Source of the DNA: Longimicrobium sp.
Lineage (GTDB): Bacteria > Gemmatimonadota > Gemmatimonadetes > Longimicrobiales > Longimicrobiaceae
Direction of reading: 5' to 3'
Length of the DNA: 64,000 bases
Assembly (NCBI RefSeq): GCF_035474595.1
Contig: NZ_DATIND010000064.1
Coordinates: 1 to 64,000 of the forward strand
Part shown: positions 17,185 through 24,066 of the stretch, in pieces
Layout: each line of letters begins with the position of its first letter
Position numbering within the stretch: the first letter of the stretch is position 1
Notes under the pieces: model-generated
What the model saw: only the letters and a program-made list of their open reading frames with translations
Databases searched by the model: none
What the model was told of the DNA's origin: nothing
Program-made: the position numbers and the translations under genes

Positions 17185-17582
17185 TTGTCGCTGACACGAA
17201 TCTGATCGCGTATCTCTTCATTCCCAGTGTTTTCACGGCCGACGCCGAGGCCGTCTTTCGGAAAGACCCGGAATGGTGCGCGCCGGCCCTGTGGCGAAGC
17301 GAGTTCCGGAACGTCCTGTGGCTTCAAATCCGGTCGGGAGGATTCACGCTCGACCGGGCGATGCGGGCGATGGAGAATGCCGAAACCCTGCTGGGCGGGC
17401 GAGAATACAATGTCGAATCGGCGGGCGTTCTGGCGCTCTCGGCCGCCTCCGGTGTTTCTCCCTACGATTGTGAATTCGTGATCGTGGCCCAGGAAACCGG
17501 CCGCACGCTCGTTACCGCCGATCGGAAGGTACTCGCCGCGTTTCCCCAGGTCGCGATGAGCTTGACCGGGTTCGCGAGCTGA
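17181..17582 (+). CDS. PIN-domain ribonuclease toxin (VapC/FitB type)
   Basis: This 133-residue PIN domain protein has the acidic metal-binding residues in place: Asp5 in VADTNL, Glu in LWRSEFRNVL, Asp in GVSPYDCEFV, and Asp in LVTADRKVL. VapC toxins are Mg-dependent RNases that usually cut tRNA or rRNA. GTG 17181 overlaps the antitoxin TGA by four bases, the usual coupled arrangement. The last base of its stop is the first base of the phosphatase start. Confidence 0.88.
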   Translation: MIVADTNLIAYLFIPSVFTADAEAVFRKDPEWCAPALWRSEFRNVLWLQIRSGGFTLDRAMRAMENAETLLGGREYNVESAGVLALSAASGVSPYDCEFVIVAQETGRTLVTADRKVLAAFPQVAMSLTGFAS

Positions 17583-18388
17583 TGCGGAACGTCTCGGAGT
17601 ACGACGCCGACCTGGACCTTGCCATCCGCGCGATCCGGGCGGCGGGGGAGGCGATCCTGCCGGCGTTCCGGAGCGGGCAGGAGGTGCGCTACAAGGGGCC
17701 CGACCAGCCGGTGACCGACGCGGACCTGGAGGCGGACCGCATTCTCCACGAGATGCTGCTGGGCGCGCGGCCGGAGTACGGCTGGCTCTCGGAGGAGACG
17801 AAGGACTCGCCCGCGCGGCTGGCGAAGGAGCGGCTCTGGGTGGTCGATCCCATCGACGGGACCAACTCGTTCGTGCAGGGGATCGCGGAGTTCGGGATCA
17901 GCGTGGCGCTGGTGGACCGCGGCGCGCCCGTGATCGGCCTCGTCTTCAACCCTGCGACCGACGAACTGTACCACGCCGCGGCGGGCGGCGGCGCGTTCCT
18001 GAACGGCGCGCCGATCCGCGTTTCCACGACGGACGAGCGGGCGGAGATGCGCACGCTCATCGGCTCGCGCTGGGAGATCCGGCGCGGCGAGCTGGCCCAC
18101 TTCACCGCGCCGTGGCGGGTGTCGCCGCTCGGGAGCACGGCGTACAAGATGGCGAAGGTGGCCGATGGCACCGCCGACGTCTTCGTCTCGTCCGGGCCCA
18201 AGAACGAGTGGGACGTGGCCGGCGCCGCGGTGATCGTCGTCGAGGCGGGAGGCCGCGTCAGTGGGCCCACCGGCGAGCCCTTCCGCTACAACCAGCCGGA
18301 CCCCGCATGGCGCGGCGTCGTGGCCAGCAACGGGCTGCTGCACGACGCCGTTCTCGCGATGAACCCGTCCCACCTGCCGGACCGCTGA
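17582..18388 (+). CDS. Inositol monophosphatase / bisphosphate nucleotidase family protein
   Basis: This 268-residue Mg-dependent sugar-phosphate phosphatase carries the family motifs LWVVDPIDGTNSFVQG (metal-binding Asp pair) and EWDVAGAAVIVVEAGG, and an upstream Glu pair in WLSEETKDS. Relatives include SuhB, CysQ and histidinol-phosphatase HisN-like enzymes; which substrate applies here is open. The start overlaps the vapC-like stop by one base (TGATG), although function is unrelated to the toxin-antitoxin pair. Confidence 0.88.
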   Translation: MRNVSEYDADLDLAIRAIRAAGEAILPAFRSGQEVRYKGPDQPVTDADLEADRILHEMLLGARPEYGWLSEETKDSPARLAKERLWVVDPIDGTNSFVQGIAEFGISVALVDRGAPVIGLVFNPATDELYHAAAGGGAFLNGAPIRVSTTDERAEMRTLIGSRWEIRRGELAHFTAPWRVSPLGSTAYKMAKVADGTADVFVSSGPKNEWDVAGAAVIVVEAGGRVSGPTGEPFRYNQPDPAWRGVVASNGLLHDAVLAMNPSHLPDR

Positions 18389-18465
18389 CCCGCCGCGAAA
18401 CCGCCGCCGCCACACCCGCGTAATCCTGAGCAGGGCCACACGGGGTTTTTTCGCGAGAGGTGGCG

Positions 18466-18597
18466 ATGTTCGAGATCCTGGAGCTGGTCGGCGCGTTGTT
18501 CGAGCTGCTGGAGCTGATCGATGGCGTTGGGCGGCTGATCGAAGGCGGCGTACGGCTCGCGGGGCGTCTCCTCGGAAGCGGCTCGGACGCCGGATAG
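18466..18597 (+). CDS. 43-residue amphipathic small protein
   Basis: It begins MFEILELVGALFELLELIDG and continues with a Gly/Arg/Leu-rich segment. Nearly all of it can form one amphipathic helix with Leu/Ile/Val on one face and Glu, then Arg, on the other. GAGAGG lies 5 bases before the ATG, and a hairpin terminator follows 50 bases after the stop. The function is unknown; membrane-surface binding or self-association is plausible. Confidence 0.45.
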   Translation: MFEILELVGALFELLELIDGVGRLIEGGVRLAGRLLGSGSDAG

Positions 18598-18647
18598 TGG
18601 GGCATCGTCGGTGCGGTTGGATTCGATCTCCAATCTCCATCTCCCAT

Positions 18648-18683
18648 AGCCGTTCCGCCGTGACAACCGGCGGGGCGGCTTTC
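18648..18683 (+). terminator. Terminator after the 43-residue ORF
   Basis: A 13-bp stem with two G-U pairs has arms 18648-18660 and 18668-18680, a seven-base loop, and a following TTTC. Confidence 0.65.
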
Positions 18684-18776
18684 GTGCTTTCCCCGAATCA
18701 CGTGCTCCCCGGCGATAGATGCTTCAGCCTGCAGGTCATTGTGCGGGGACGGATTGTGGAGTCGGCCTCAGCTTCG

Positions 18777-18856
18777 TCACCGGCGGCTGAAGCCGCAGCA
18801 ACAACCACGGGAAGCCTCGCAAACTGCGCGAGGCTGATCCGCTCATCCGCGGCATC
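18777..18856 (+). repeat. Dispersed intergenic repeat A, copy 2
   Basis: It shares CACCGGCGGCTGAAG..CGCAGCAACAACCACGGGAAGCCTCGCAAACTGC with the other copies and ends at GCTCATCCGCGGCAT. It lies 5 bases past the end of the serine hydrolase gene, which is read from the other strand. Confidence 0.8.
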
Positions 18857-18861
18857 GGCGC

Positions 18862-19899
18862 TCAACACCGAGATACTGCGTTGAGCGCTTCCGTCGCCAT
18901 CCACTCCACCTGCGGCACGTCCTCGCCGTTCGAGAGCGCGACTACGGTGACGGGTGCGGGGCCGTCGCGCAGGTGGCATGCGCTCGCGGAGGCGCCGGGA
19001 CCCGCGCCGGTGTGGCCGTACACGGGGCCGGGGACGGCGCCGATGTCGACCTGGAGGCCCAGCCCGTAGCCCGCCCGCGCCACCGGACGTCCGGGCACCG
19101 GCCCGAGCACGACCGGCTTCCGCATCTCCGCCGCGAGTGCCGGCGGAAGGAAATCGTCCCCAAGGAGCGCGTGGTAGAAGCGCGCGACCTCCTCCGCGGT
19201 CGAGGCCACCACGCCCGTCGCGATCCACGCGGGGTCGTACCGGCCTGCCACCGGCACGGGCTCGCCATCTCCGAGATAGCGGCTCGGCCCGAATGCCAGC
19301 CCGTCCAGCTCGGCCGCATGCTCCACGACGGAGGTGCGGCGCAGCCCGAGCGGCTGGAGCACCTCGGCATCGAGGACCCGCGCGAGGGTGGCGGACCGCG
19401 CCGCCTCGAGCACGCGGCGGACGAGCATGTATCCCACGTTCGAGTACGCCCACGAGGTGCCGGGCGCGAAGAGGGGCACGCAACTGCCGGTGCGGCGCAG
19501 GAATTCGGCGTCGCTCCACGGCTTCGATCCCCGACGCACGGCCGCGTGGTATTCCGGCAGCGCGCCGTAGTCTCCCAACCCGCTCGTGTGCTGCAGCAGG
19601 TGCCGGAGCGTGACCGAATCCGGCAGCGGCACCGCGGGAATCCATCGTCCAGCTGGCGCATCCAGCTCCAGCTCGCCGGCCGCGACCAGCCGGAGTGCCG
19701 CCGCGGCGATGAAAGACTTGGTGAGGCTGTACACGAGGAACCGCGCGTCGGCAGAGAACGCCGGCGACACGCCCGGGCGCGAGACGACCGCAGTCTCCAT
19801 CGCACCGCCTGCCAGCACCGCGACCGCGGCGGCTGACGCACCGTCCGGCCCCGCGTGCTCCTCCATCGCCCGCGACGCGGCTTCGATCCATCCATGCAT
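18862..19899 (-). CDS. Serine hydrolase, class C beta-lactamase / penicillin-binding-protein family
   Basis: This 345-residue protein has the SxxK catalytic pair as Ser58-Leu-Thr-Lys61 in VYSLTKSF, a YSN motif (WAYSNVGYML), and an HTG triad near the end (VYGHTGAGPG). HTG replaces the KTG of true beta-lactamases. This is the pattern of esterases and D-aminopeptidase-like enzymes of PF00144. No clear signal peptide is present, so it may be cytoplasmic. ATG 19899 (MHGWIEAAS) was chosen because the upstream in-frame extension runs through the octamer repeat at 19950. Confidence 0.88.
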   Translation of the reverse strand: MHGWIEAASRAMEEHAGPDGASAAAVAVLAGGAMETAVVSRPGVSPAFSADARFLVYSLTKSFIAAAALRLVAAGELELDAPAGRWIPAVPLPDSVTLRHLLQHTSGLGDYGALPEYHAAVRRGSKPWSDAEFLRRTGSCVPLFAPGTSWAYSNVGYMLVRRVLEAARSATLARVLDAEVLQPLGLRRTSVVEHAAELDGLAFGPSRYLGDGEPVPVAGRYDPAWIATGVVASTAEEVARFYHALLGDDFLPPALAAEMRKPVVLGPVPGRPVARAGYGLGLQVDIGAVPGPVYGHTGAGPGASASACHLRDGPAPVTVVALSNGEDVPQVEWMATEALNAVSRC

Positions 19900-19949
19900 C
19901 TCGTCAACTCTTCCGTCCAGCGAGAAACGATCTCCCCATCGCCATCCCT

Positions 19950-19980
19950 CCGCACTCACGCACTTTCGCACTCCCGCACC
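19950..19980. repeat. Octamer repeat E (CGCACTnn), short copy
   Basis: CGCACTCA, CGCACTTT, CGCACTCC and CGCACC follow one another. The same 8-base period recurs at 61927-62012, 63248-63346, 32170-32190 and, diverged, 15066-15098. Confidence 0.65.
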
Positions 19981-20027
19981 TCCGGCTACACTCCCCGGCA
20001 GACCCACACCGACGCCGAAAGGGAGCC

Positions 20028-20327
20028 ATGTTCGTGCTGCTGCTGAAGTACATCAAGCCCATCGAGGAGATCGAGCGCGTCCGCCCCGCCCACCGCGCCT
20101 ACCTGGACGGCCTGTACGCGCAGGGAAAGCTGATCGTCAGCGGGCCGCGCGAACCGCAGACCGGGGGCGTCATCTTCGCCAACGTGCCGAACGAGGTCGA
20201 GGCGATGAAGATGATCGTGGACGACCCGTACTTCACCGAGAAGGTGGCCGACTACGAGCTGGTCCGCTTCACCCCCACGAAGAACGATCCCCGCTTCCAG
20301 CCCTTCCTCGACGGCGCCGGCAGCTGA
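20028..20327 (+). CDS. YciI-family protein
   Basis: This 99-residue alpha/beta ferredoxin-like protein begins MFVLLLKYIKPIEEIERVRPAHRAYLDG. It has the conserved His of the family (RPAHRAYL) and the late Asp-Pro (DDPYF) before the final strand. YciI-like domains are found as stand-alone proteins of uncertain enzymatic role, some linked to small-molecule breakdown. AAAGGGAG lies just before the ATG. It ends 7 bases before the next gene and probably shares a transcript with it. Confidence 0.85.
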   Translation: MFVLLLKYIKPIEEIERVRPAHRAYLDGLYAQGKLIVSGPREPQTGGVIFANVPNEVEAMKMIVDDPYFTEKVADYELVRFTPTKNDPRFQPFLDGAGS

Positions 20328-20334
20328 CCCCGCC

Positions 20335-21087
20335 GTGGCCCACCTTGCCGAAGTGCGGCTGCGGCGCGAGCGGGTGCCGTCGTTCGAGCGCTACCCCTTC
20401 TCGCTCGCGGCGGTGCGCGGGCTGGACCGGCTGGAGCTGCACCCCCGCGTGACCTACTTCGTGGGCGAGAACGGCAGCGGCAAGAGCACGCTGCTCGAGG
20501 CGCTGGCCGTGTCGCTCGGCTTCAACGCCGAGGGCGGCTCGCTGGGCGAGCTGGACTTTTCCTCGCGCGCCAGCCATTCGGAGCTGAACGAGTACCTGGA
20601 GCCGCGCCCGTCGCGCCTGCGCTACGGATTCTTCCTGCGCGCCGAGAGCGTGTTCAACCTGGCCACCGAGATCGAGCGGGTGGACCGCGAGGACTGGGCG
20701 AGGGCGCTGCCGAAGAAGACGATCGACTACTTCGGCGGGCGCTCGCTGCACGAGCAGTCGCACGGCGAGAGCTTCCTGGCCATCTTCCAGCACAAGCTGC
20801 ACGGCGGGATGCTGGTGCTGATGGACGAGCCCGAGGCCGCGCTCAGCCCCATCCGCCAGATGAGCTTCCTCTCGCTGCTGCACCAGCACGTGCGCAGCGG
20901 CGCGCAGTTCGTCATCGCCACGCACTCGCCCATCGTGCTGGCGTACCCCGACGCGTGGATCTACCAGTTCGACGACCAGGGCGTGCGCCGCACGGAGTAC
21001 GAGGAGACGGAGCACTACCAGGTGTACCGCGACTTCCTGCAGAACCGCCAGCTCAGCCTGCGCGTGCTGCTGAACGAGGAGGGGTGA
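20335..21087 (+). CDS. AAA/ABC-type ATPase
   Basis: This 250-residue stand-alone ATPase has Walker A GENGSGKST (about residue 44), an ABC-like signature (EQSHGES), Walker B MLVLMDEPEAALS and the H-loop IATHSPIVLAYP. The layout matches small predicted ATPases of the AAA_21/AAA_15 kind rather than a transporter subunit, since no membrane partner is adjacent. The start is GTG 20335. Possible roles include DNA repair or defence, but nothing here decides. Confidence 0.85.
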   Translation: MAHLAEVRLRRERVPSFERYPFSLAAVRGLDRLELHPRVTYFVGENGSGKSTLLEALAVSLGFNAEGGSLGELDFSSRASHSELNEYLEPRPSRLRYGFFLRAESVFNLATEIERVDREDWARALPKKTIDYFGGRSLHEQSHGESFLAIFQHKLHGGMLVLMDEPEAALSPIRQMSFLSLLHQHVRSGAQFVIATHSPIVLAYPDAWIYQFDDQGVRRTEYEETEHYQVYRDFLQNRQLSLRVLLNEEG

Positions 21088-21092
21088 GAGCT

Positions 21093-21215
21093 GCGCATCC
21101 GCCGCGCGGGGGCGGAGGAAAGGGTAGGGGAGAGCGAAGATTCGAAGAGGAATAGGAAGCGAGGGAAAGATTGAGAAGGATTGGGAGAGGTCGAGGAGGA
21201 TTCGGATCGATGTCG
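21093..21215 (+). repeat. Purine-rich low-complexity tract
   Basis: A run of degenerate GGAAGAGG / GGATTGAGA units is almost free of pyrimidines on the + strand. No gene lies in it. It separates the ATPase stop from repeat C. Confidence 0.5.
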
Positions 21216-21224
21216 GGGGAAAAA

Positions 21225-21290
21225 TGCGACTGAAGTCGCGGCTACGACGGCACGCAGTCCGCCTTCGCGCCGCCTTCGCGGACTTCAGTT
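21225..21290 (+). repeat. Dispersed repeat C, copy 1
   Basis: GCGACTGAAGTCGC is a perfect 14-base palindrome, followed by GGCTACGACGGCACGCAGTCC and a GTCCGCCTTCGC..GCGGAC fold. The same text, reversed, lies at 32485-32540. Confidence 0.7.
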
Positions 21291-21323
21291 CGGAGTGGGG
21301 ATGTTTCGGCGCGTCCCGGGGAT

Positions 21324-21701
21324 CTACGAATCGGATTCCAGCAGCTTGCGGAGCCATTCGGGCGGCTGCATGCCGGCCGAGCGGTAGATCTTCTCCACCA
21401 CCTGCAGCATCACCGCGATTCCCTCCGAGCGCTGCGGCTCGGGAATGCCTTCCAGCATCATCTCCAGCGCGATGCGGGCGCTGTACGTGTTCGGGCCGAT
21501 GCCGCGGCTGTGGCGCACGTACCAGTCGCGCATCTTGGTCTGCGTGCTGGCGCGCGGCGAGATGGAGGTGTCCAGCGCCTTGGAGAGGCCGGTGGGCGTC
21601 ATCCCCACGGCACGCGCGACCGGGCGCAGGCCGTCGCGGTCCACCGCGGACCGGAGCGCCTGCCGGACGATCTCCAGCGGAACCGGGCGGCGCGCCGTCA
21701 T
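21324..21701 (-). CDS. Small helix-turn-helix protein
   Basis: This 125-residue protein has an N-terminal HTH (IVRQALRSAVDRDGLRPVARAVGMTPTGLSKAL), where the GLRPVARAVGMTPTGLS segment is a classic two-helix DNA-binding unit. A C-terminal helical part follows (ISPRASTQTKMRDWYV... EGIAVMLQVVEKIY). It is divergent from the export operon and may regulate it, or may simply be a neighbour. ATG 21701 is used; another ATG lies two codons upstream. Confidence 0.65.
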   Translation of the reverse strand: MTARRPVPLEIVRQALRSAVDRDGLRPVARAVGMTPTGLSKALDTSISPRASTQTKMRDWYVRHSRGIGPNTYSARIALEMMLEGIPEPQRSEGIAVMLQVVEKIYRSAGMQPPEWLRKLLESDS

Positions 21702-21779
21702 GGGCACACCGCCGCCGCCGGAGCCTCTCCGGCCCGTCTACCACGTCTACGAACGATTCGCTTACACTGGGCAGACTAG

Positions 21780-21833
21780 CGGTCCGGGCTGCCTTCTGCA
21801 AGCGCGTGGCGATTCGCGCCCGCCGCCGGACCG
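21780..21833. promoter_or_regulatory. Possible activator-binding inverted repeat upstream of the sigma-54 promoter
   Basis: CGGTCCGG (21780-21787) and CCGGACCG (21826-21833) are perfect 8-bp arms 38 bases apart. They lie about 145-200 bases before the -24 box, a usual distance for enhancer-like sites. The site identity is inferred only. Confidence 0.3.
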
Positions 21834-21976
21834 TCCACCTCTCGCTGGAGCGGGGCGGCGGCGGTAGACGCGGGGCTCTATCCCCGGCCCATCGGCTCTA
21901 CGACGGACGGAGGCCGCAAAACGTCGCGGATGGGAGAAAGTGCGGCGGGACAAAAGGTTACGAGAAACGGCGCGCC

Positions 21977-21992
21977 CGGCACGTGCGTTGCC
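21977..21992 (+). promoter_or_regulatory. Sigma-54 (-24/-12) promoter of the NHLM operon
   Basis: CGGCACG-TGCG-TTGCC matches the consensus TGGCACGN4TTGCA, with the invariant GG (21978-21979) and GC (21990-21991) exactly 10 bases apart. The predicted transcript would begin near 22003, about 40 bases before the first gene. A sigma-54 activator is encoded in the same cluster at 35295. Confidence 0.7.
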
Positions 21993-22041
21993 GATCCGAT
22001 CACGCCGTGCGGTTTGTGTTCGCCTGCGCCATGGGGGAGCC

Positions 22042-23190
22042 ATGGAGGGCACCATCCCCGCCACCGACCCCGCGTCCGCCGACGGACGCCGGTGGCACGC
22101 GCTCCACGGACAGGGCGGCGACGACCCGGGCGCCTTTACCCGCGGGCCGCTGTCGGAAACGCTGCGGCTGCTGGAGCCGCACCTCGCGCCCGAGTTGGTG
22201 GGCGGCGCGGCGCTCTCGGCGCTTGAGGCGGCGCTCGCGCTGGTTCCCGCGGCGGTGACCGACGAGCTGTACCTGGAGTGCCGCCTGGGGCCGGGCGAGC
22301 CGCGCGTGGACACGGTGCTGCACGTGAAGGGCCCGGGGCGCGACATCCTGGCGGGGGTGAACCACGCCATCCCCCTCCCGCCGCCGCTGGGCGACCACCC
22401 GGCCTGGGCTCGGCTGCGGCGCTTCTGCGGAGAGTGGGCGGACCCGCGCTCCATTTTCCACACGGCGGTGGGCTCGCTCTGGGTGGAGCTGGACCTGGAC
22501 GACGCGCCCGGGGGGCTGGAGCCGGGGATCTTCGTGGACCTCTCCTGGCTCTCGGCCCGCGGCGCCGGCCCCGCCGAGTGGACCGCGTACGCCGCCAGCG
22601 CCGCCGCGCGCCTGGCGGGGCGGGCGCCGGCGCCGGGAACCATCCGCGCGGTGCGGCGCTGCGTGGAGGCGCTCCCCCCCGGCGCCGCCATGACCTACGC
22701 CGGCTTCTTCCCCGGGCGCGGCGAGGGCGCCATCCGCGTGTGCGCGTCGGGGGTCGGCGCCGCCACGCTGCGGGGCTACCTGCGCCGCGCGGGGTGGCGC
22801 GGCGACCCGGGCCCGGTGCTGGCCGCGCTGGGCGACGCCGACCCGGGGCCGGTGCCCGGATACGTGCACCTGGACGCGCACGACGGCGGGCCGGGGCCGC
22901 GGCTGGGGGTGGAGGTGCCGTTCCAGCGCCGCGCCCAGCTGGAGGGGCACATCCGCGAGGCGGAGTGGCTGCGGTCGCTCTCCTCGGTGGCGCCGGAGAA
23001 GGCCGGGGCGCTGGGCCGCTGGCCCGGATGGTCCAACGCCGTGCTTCCGCACCAGCCCTGGCGCAGCCTGCTGGTGCGCCGGGTGAACCACGTGAAGCTG
23101 CTGTTCCACGAGGGGTGCGCGCCCCAGGCCAAGGCCTACCTGGCCGCGCGCCACTCCGCACGCGCCAACCGCAAGGAGGAGGAGGGCTGA
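22042..23190 (+). CDS. Unknown protein opening the NHLM export operon
   Basis: This 382-residue protein is not of a family I recognise, and it has no membrane span or signal peptide. It is rich in Trp, His and Gly. Notable conserved-looking segments are DELYLECRLGPGEPRVDTVLHVKG, GIFVDLSWL, RRCVEALPPGAAMTYAGFFPGR, and a C-terminal RRVNHVKLLFHEG..PQAKAYLA. GGGGGAG precedes ATG 22042. It sits first in the operon, 2 bases before a precursor peptide gene, so it may act on that peptide (modification, escort or immunity). It is a leading candidate for a new maturation factor, but no reaction can be named. Confidence 0.75.
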   Translation: MEGTIPATDPASADGRRWHALHGQGGDDPGAFTRGPLSETLRLLEPHLAPELVGGAALSALEAALALVPAAVTDELYLECRLGPGEPRVDTVLHVKGPGRDILAGVNHAIPLPPPLGDHPAWARLRRFCGEWADPRSIFHTAVGSLWVELDLDDAPGGLEPGIFVDLSWLSARGAGPAEWTAYAASAAARLAGRAPAPGTIRAVRRCVEALPPGAAMTYAGFFPGRGEGAIRVCASGVGAATLRGYLRRAGWRGDPGPVLAALGDADPGPVPGYVHLDAHDGGPGPRLGVEVPFQRRAQLEGHIREAEWLRSLSSVAPEKAGALGRWPGWSNAVLPHQPWRSLLVRRVNHVKLLFHEGCAPQAKAYLAARHSARANRKEEEG

Positions 23191-23192
23191 GC

Positions 23193-23369
23193 ATGGAGGA
23201 CCGCATCCGGATTCCCGGCAGCATCGCCGGCACGCGCGACGAGCTGGACCTCGACGAGCTGGACCAGGTGGCCGGCGGGCTGGACCGCGCCTGGGTTCCC
23301 GCCGAGCCCCGCCGCGACGCACCCATCCCCCTGGCCGCGGCTCCGTCCGCCCCCTCGGCGGGAAGCTGA
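23193..23369 (+). CDS. Double-glycine precursor peptide without Cys
   Basis: This 58-residue peptide has the leader segment TRDELDLDELDQVAGG, with Gly28-Gly29 as the expected C39 cleavage site. It has a 29-residue core beginning LDRAWVPAEPRRD and ending in Ala/Pro/Ser. The core has no Cys and little Ser/Thr until the end, so lanthionine chemistry is unlikely. It lies 2 bases after the unknown gene and is probably coupled to it (GGAGGAGGAGG lies across the junction). Confidence 0.7.
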   Translation: MEDRIRIPGSIAGTRDELDLDELDQVAGGLDRAWVPAEPRRDAPIPLAAAPSAPSAGS

Positions 23370-23732
23370 CGCCGGCGCGGGCCCGATGATCGACCAAGCT
23401 TCGCGGCTGACTCCGTCGCGGGCCCCACGATCACACGGACTCGCGTTGGAGATTCGGACACGGAGGATGGGCATCGGCTCCGCGCCCGCCGGGCCCGCCC
23501 GTGAGACATTTCGGCCGGTTGGGGGATGGAGGGATGCGCGAGCGAATGGAGCCGGGGCTCTACTCGATGGGGCCCGGGCTCCATCGCCGTCTGTCCAGCG
23601 GAGAGGACGGCGCTGGAAACGGTTGCGGTGAACGGATTTGCATCGCCCCCGCGGGAGGCGTGGCGGGGAACGCTCGTTGCCCCGCTCCAACCCTTACCCG
23701 CGGTTCCCCGCACCCCAGCCGGAGACGACCCC
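23370..23732 (+). other. Gap inside the NHLM operon
   Basis: This 363-base stretch contains no confident gene. An open frame from ATG 23534 has a GGAGG nearby, but it runs on as an out-of-frame shadow of the NHLP gene. No terminator or repeat family member was recognised. Confidence 0.4.
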
Positions 23733-24062
23733 ATGGCCCATTCGCCCGGACCCGCAGGTCCGCACCCCGAGCCGCGCTGGGACCAGGTGGCCGCGCGCGC
23801 GGCGCACGACGCCGACTTCCGGCGCGCGCTGCTGCACGACCCCGCCCGCGCGCTCCGCGAAACGCTGGGGATCACCCTGCCGGCCGGGTACCGGGTGCGC
23901 TTCGTCGAGCGCCCGCGCGACGTGGACGCGCTGGTGGTGCTTCCCGACCCCGAGCGCGACGAGCTGACCGACGAGGAGCTGGACGAGGCGGCCGGCGGCG
24001 ACGGCACCTGGAGCGATCCGCTGAACCCGCCCCCGCCTCCGCCCCCGCCGACGGATCCCTGA
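23733..24062 (+). CDS. NHLP leader peptide with a polyproline core
   Basis: This 109-residue precursor has a long N-terminal leader that resembles the alpha subunit of nitrile hydratase (DADFRRALLHDPARALRETLGITLPAGYRVRFVE then VVLPDP). This is the signature of NHLP-family peptides. It ends DELTDEELDEAAGG (Gly88-Gly89). The core is only 20 residues, DGTWSDPL then Asn, eight consecutive Pro, and TDP. CGGAG lies upstream of the ATG. It is 4 bases before the TolC gene, so the exporter is its likely route. Confidence 0.85.
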   Translation: MAHSPGPAGPHPEPRWDQVAARAAHDADFRRALLHDPARALRETLGITLPAGYRVRFVERPRDVDALVVLPDPERDELTDEELDEAAGGDGTWSDPLNPPPPPPPPTDP

Positions 24063-24066
24063 GCCC

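Noticed and set aside
18862-19899. True beta-lactamase
   Set aside because: HTG replaces KTG and there is no clear signal peptide; the SxxK family includes many esterases.
20335-21087. ABC transporter subunit
   Set aside because: It has a single ATPase domain with no membrane partner, so it was called a stand-alone ATPase.
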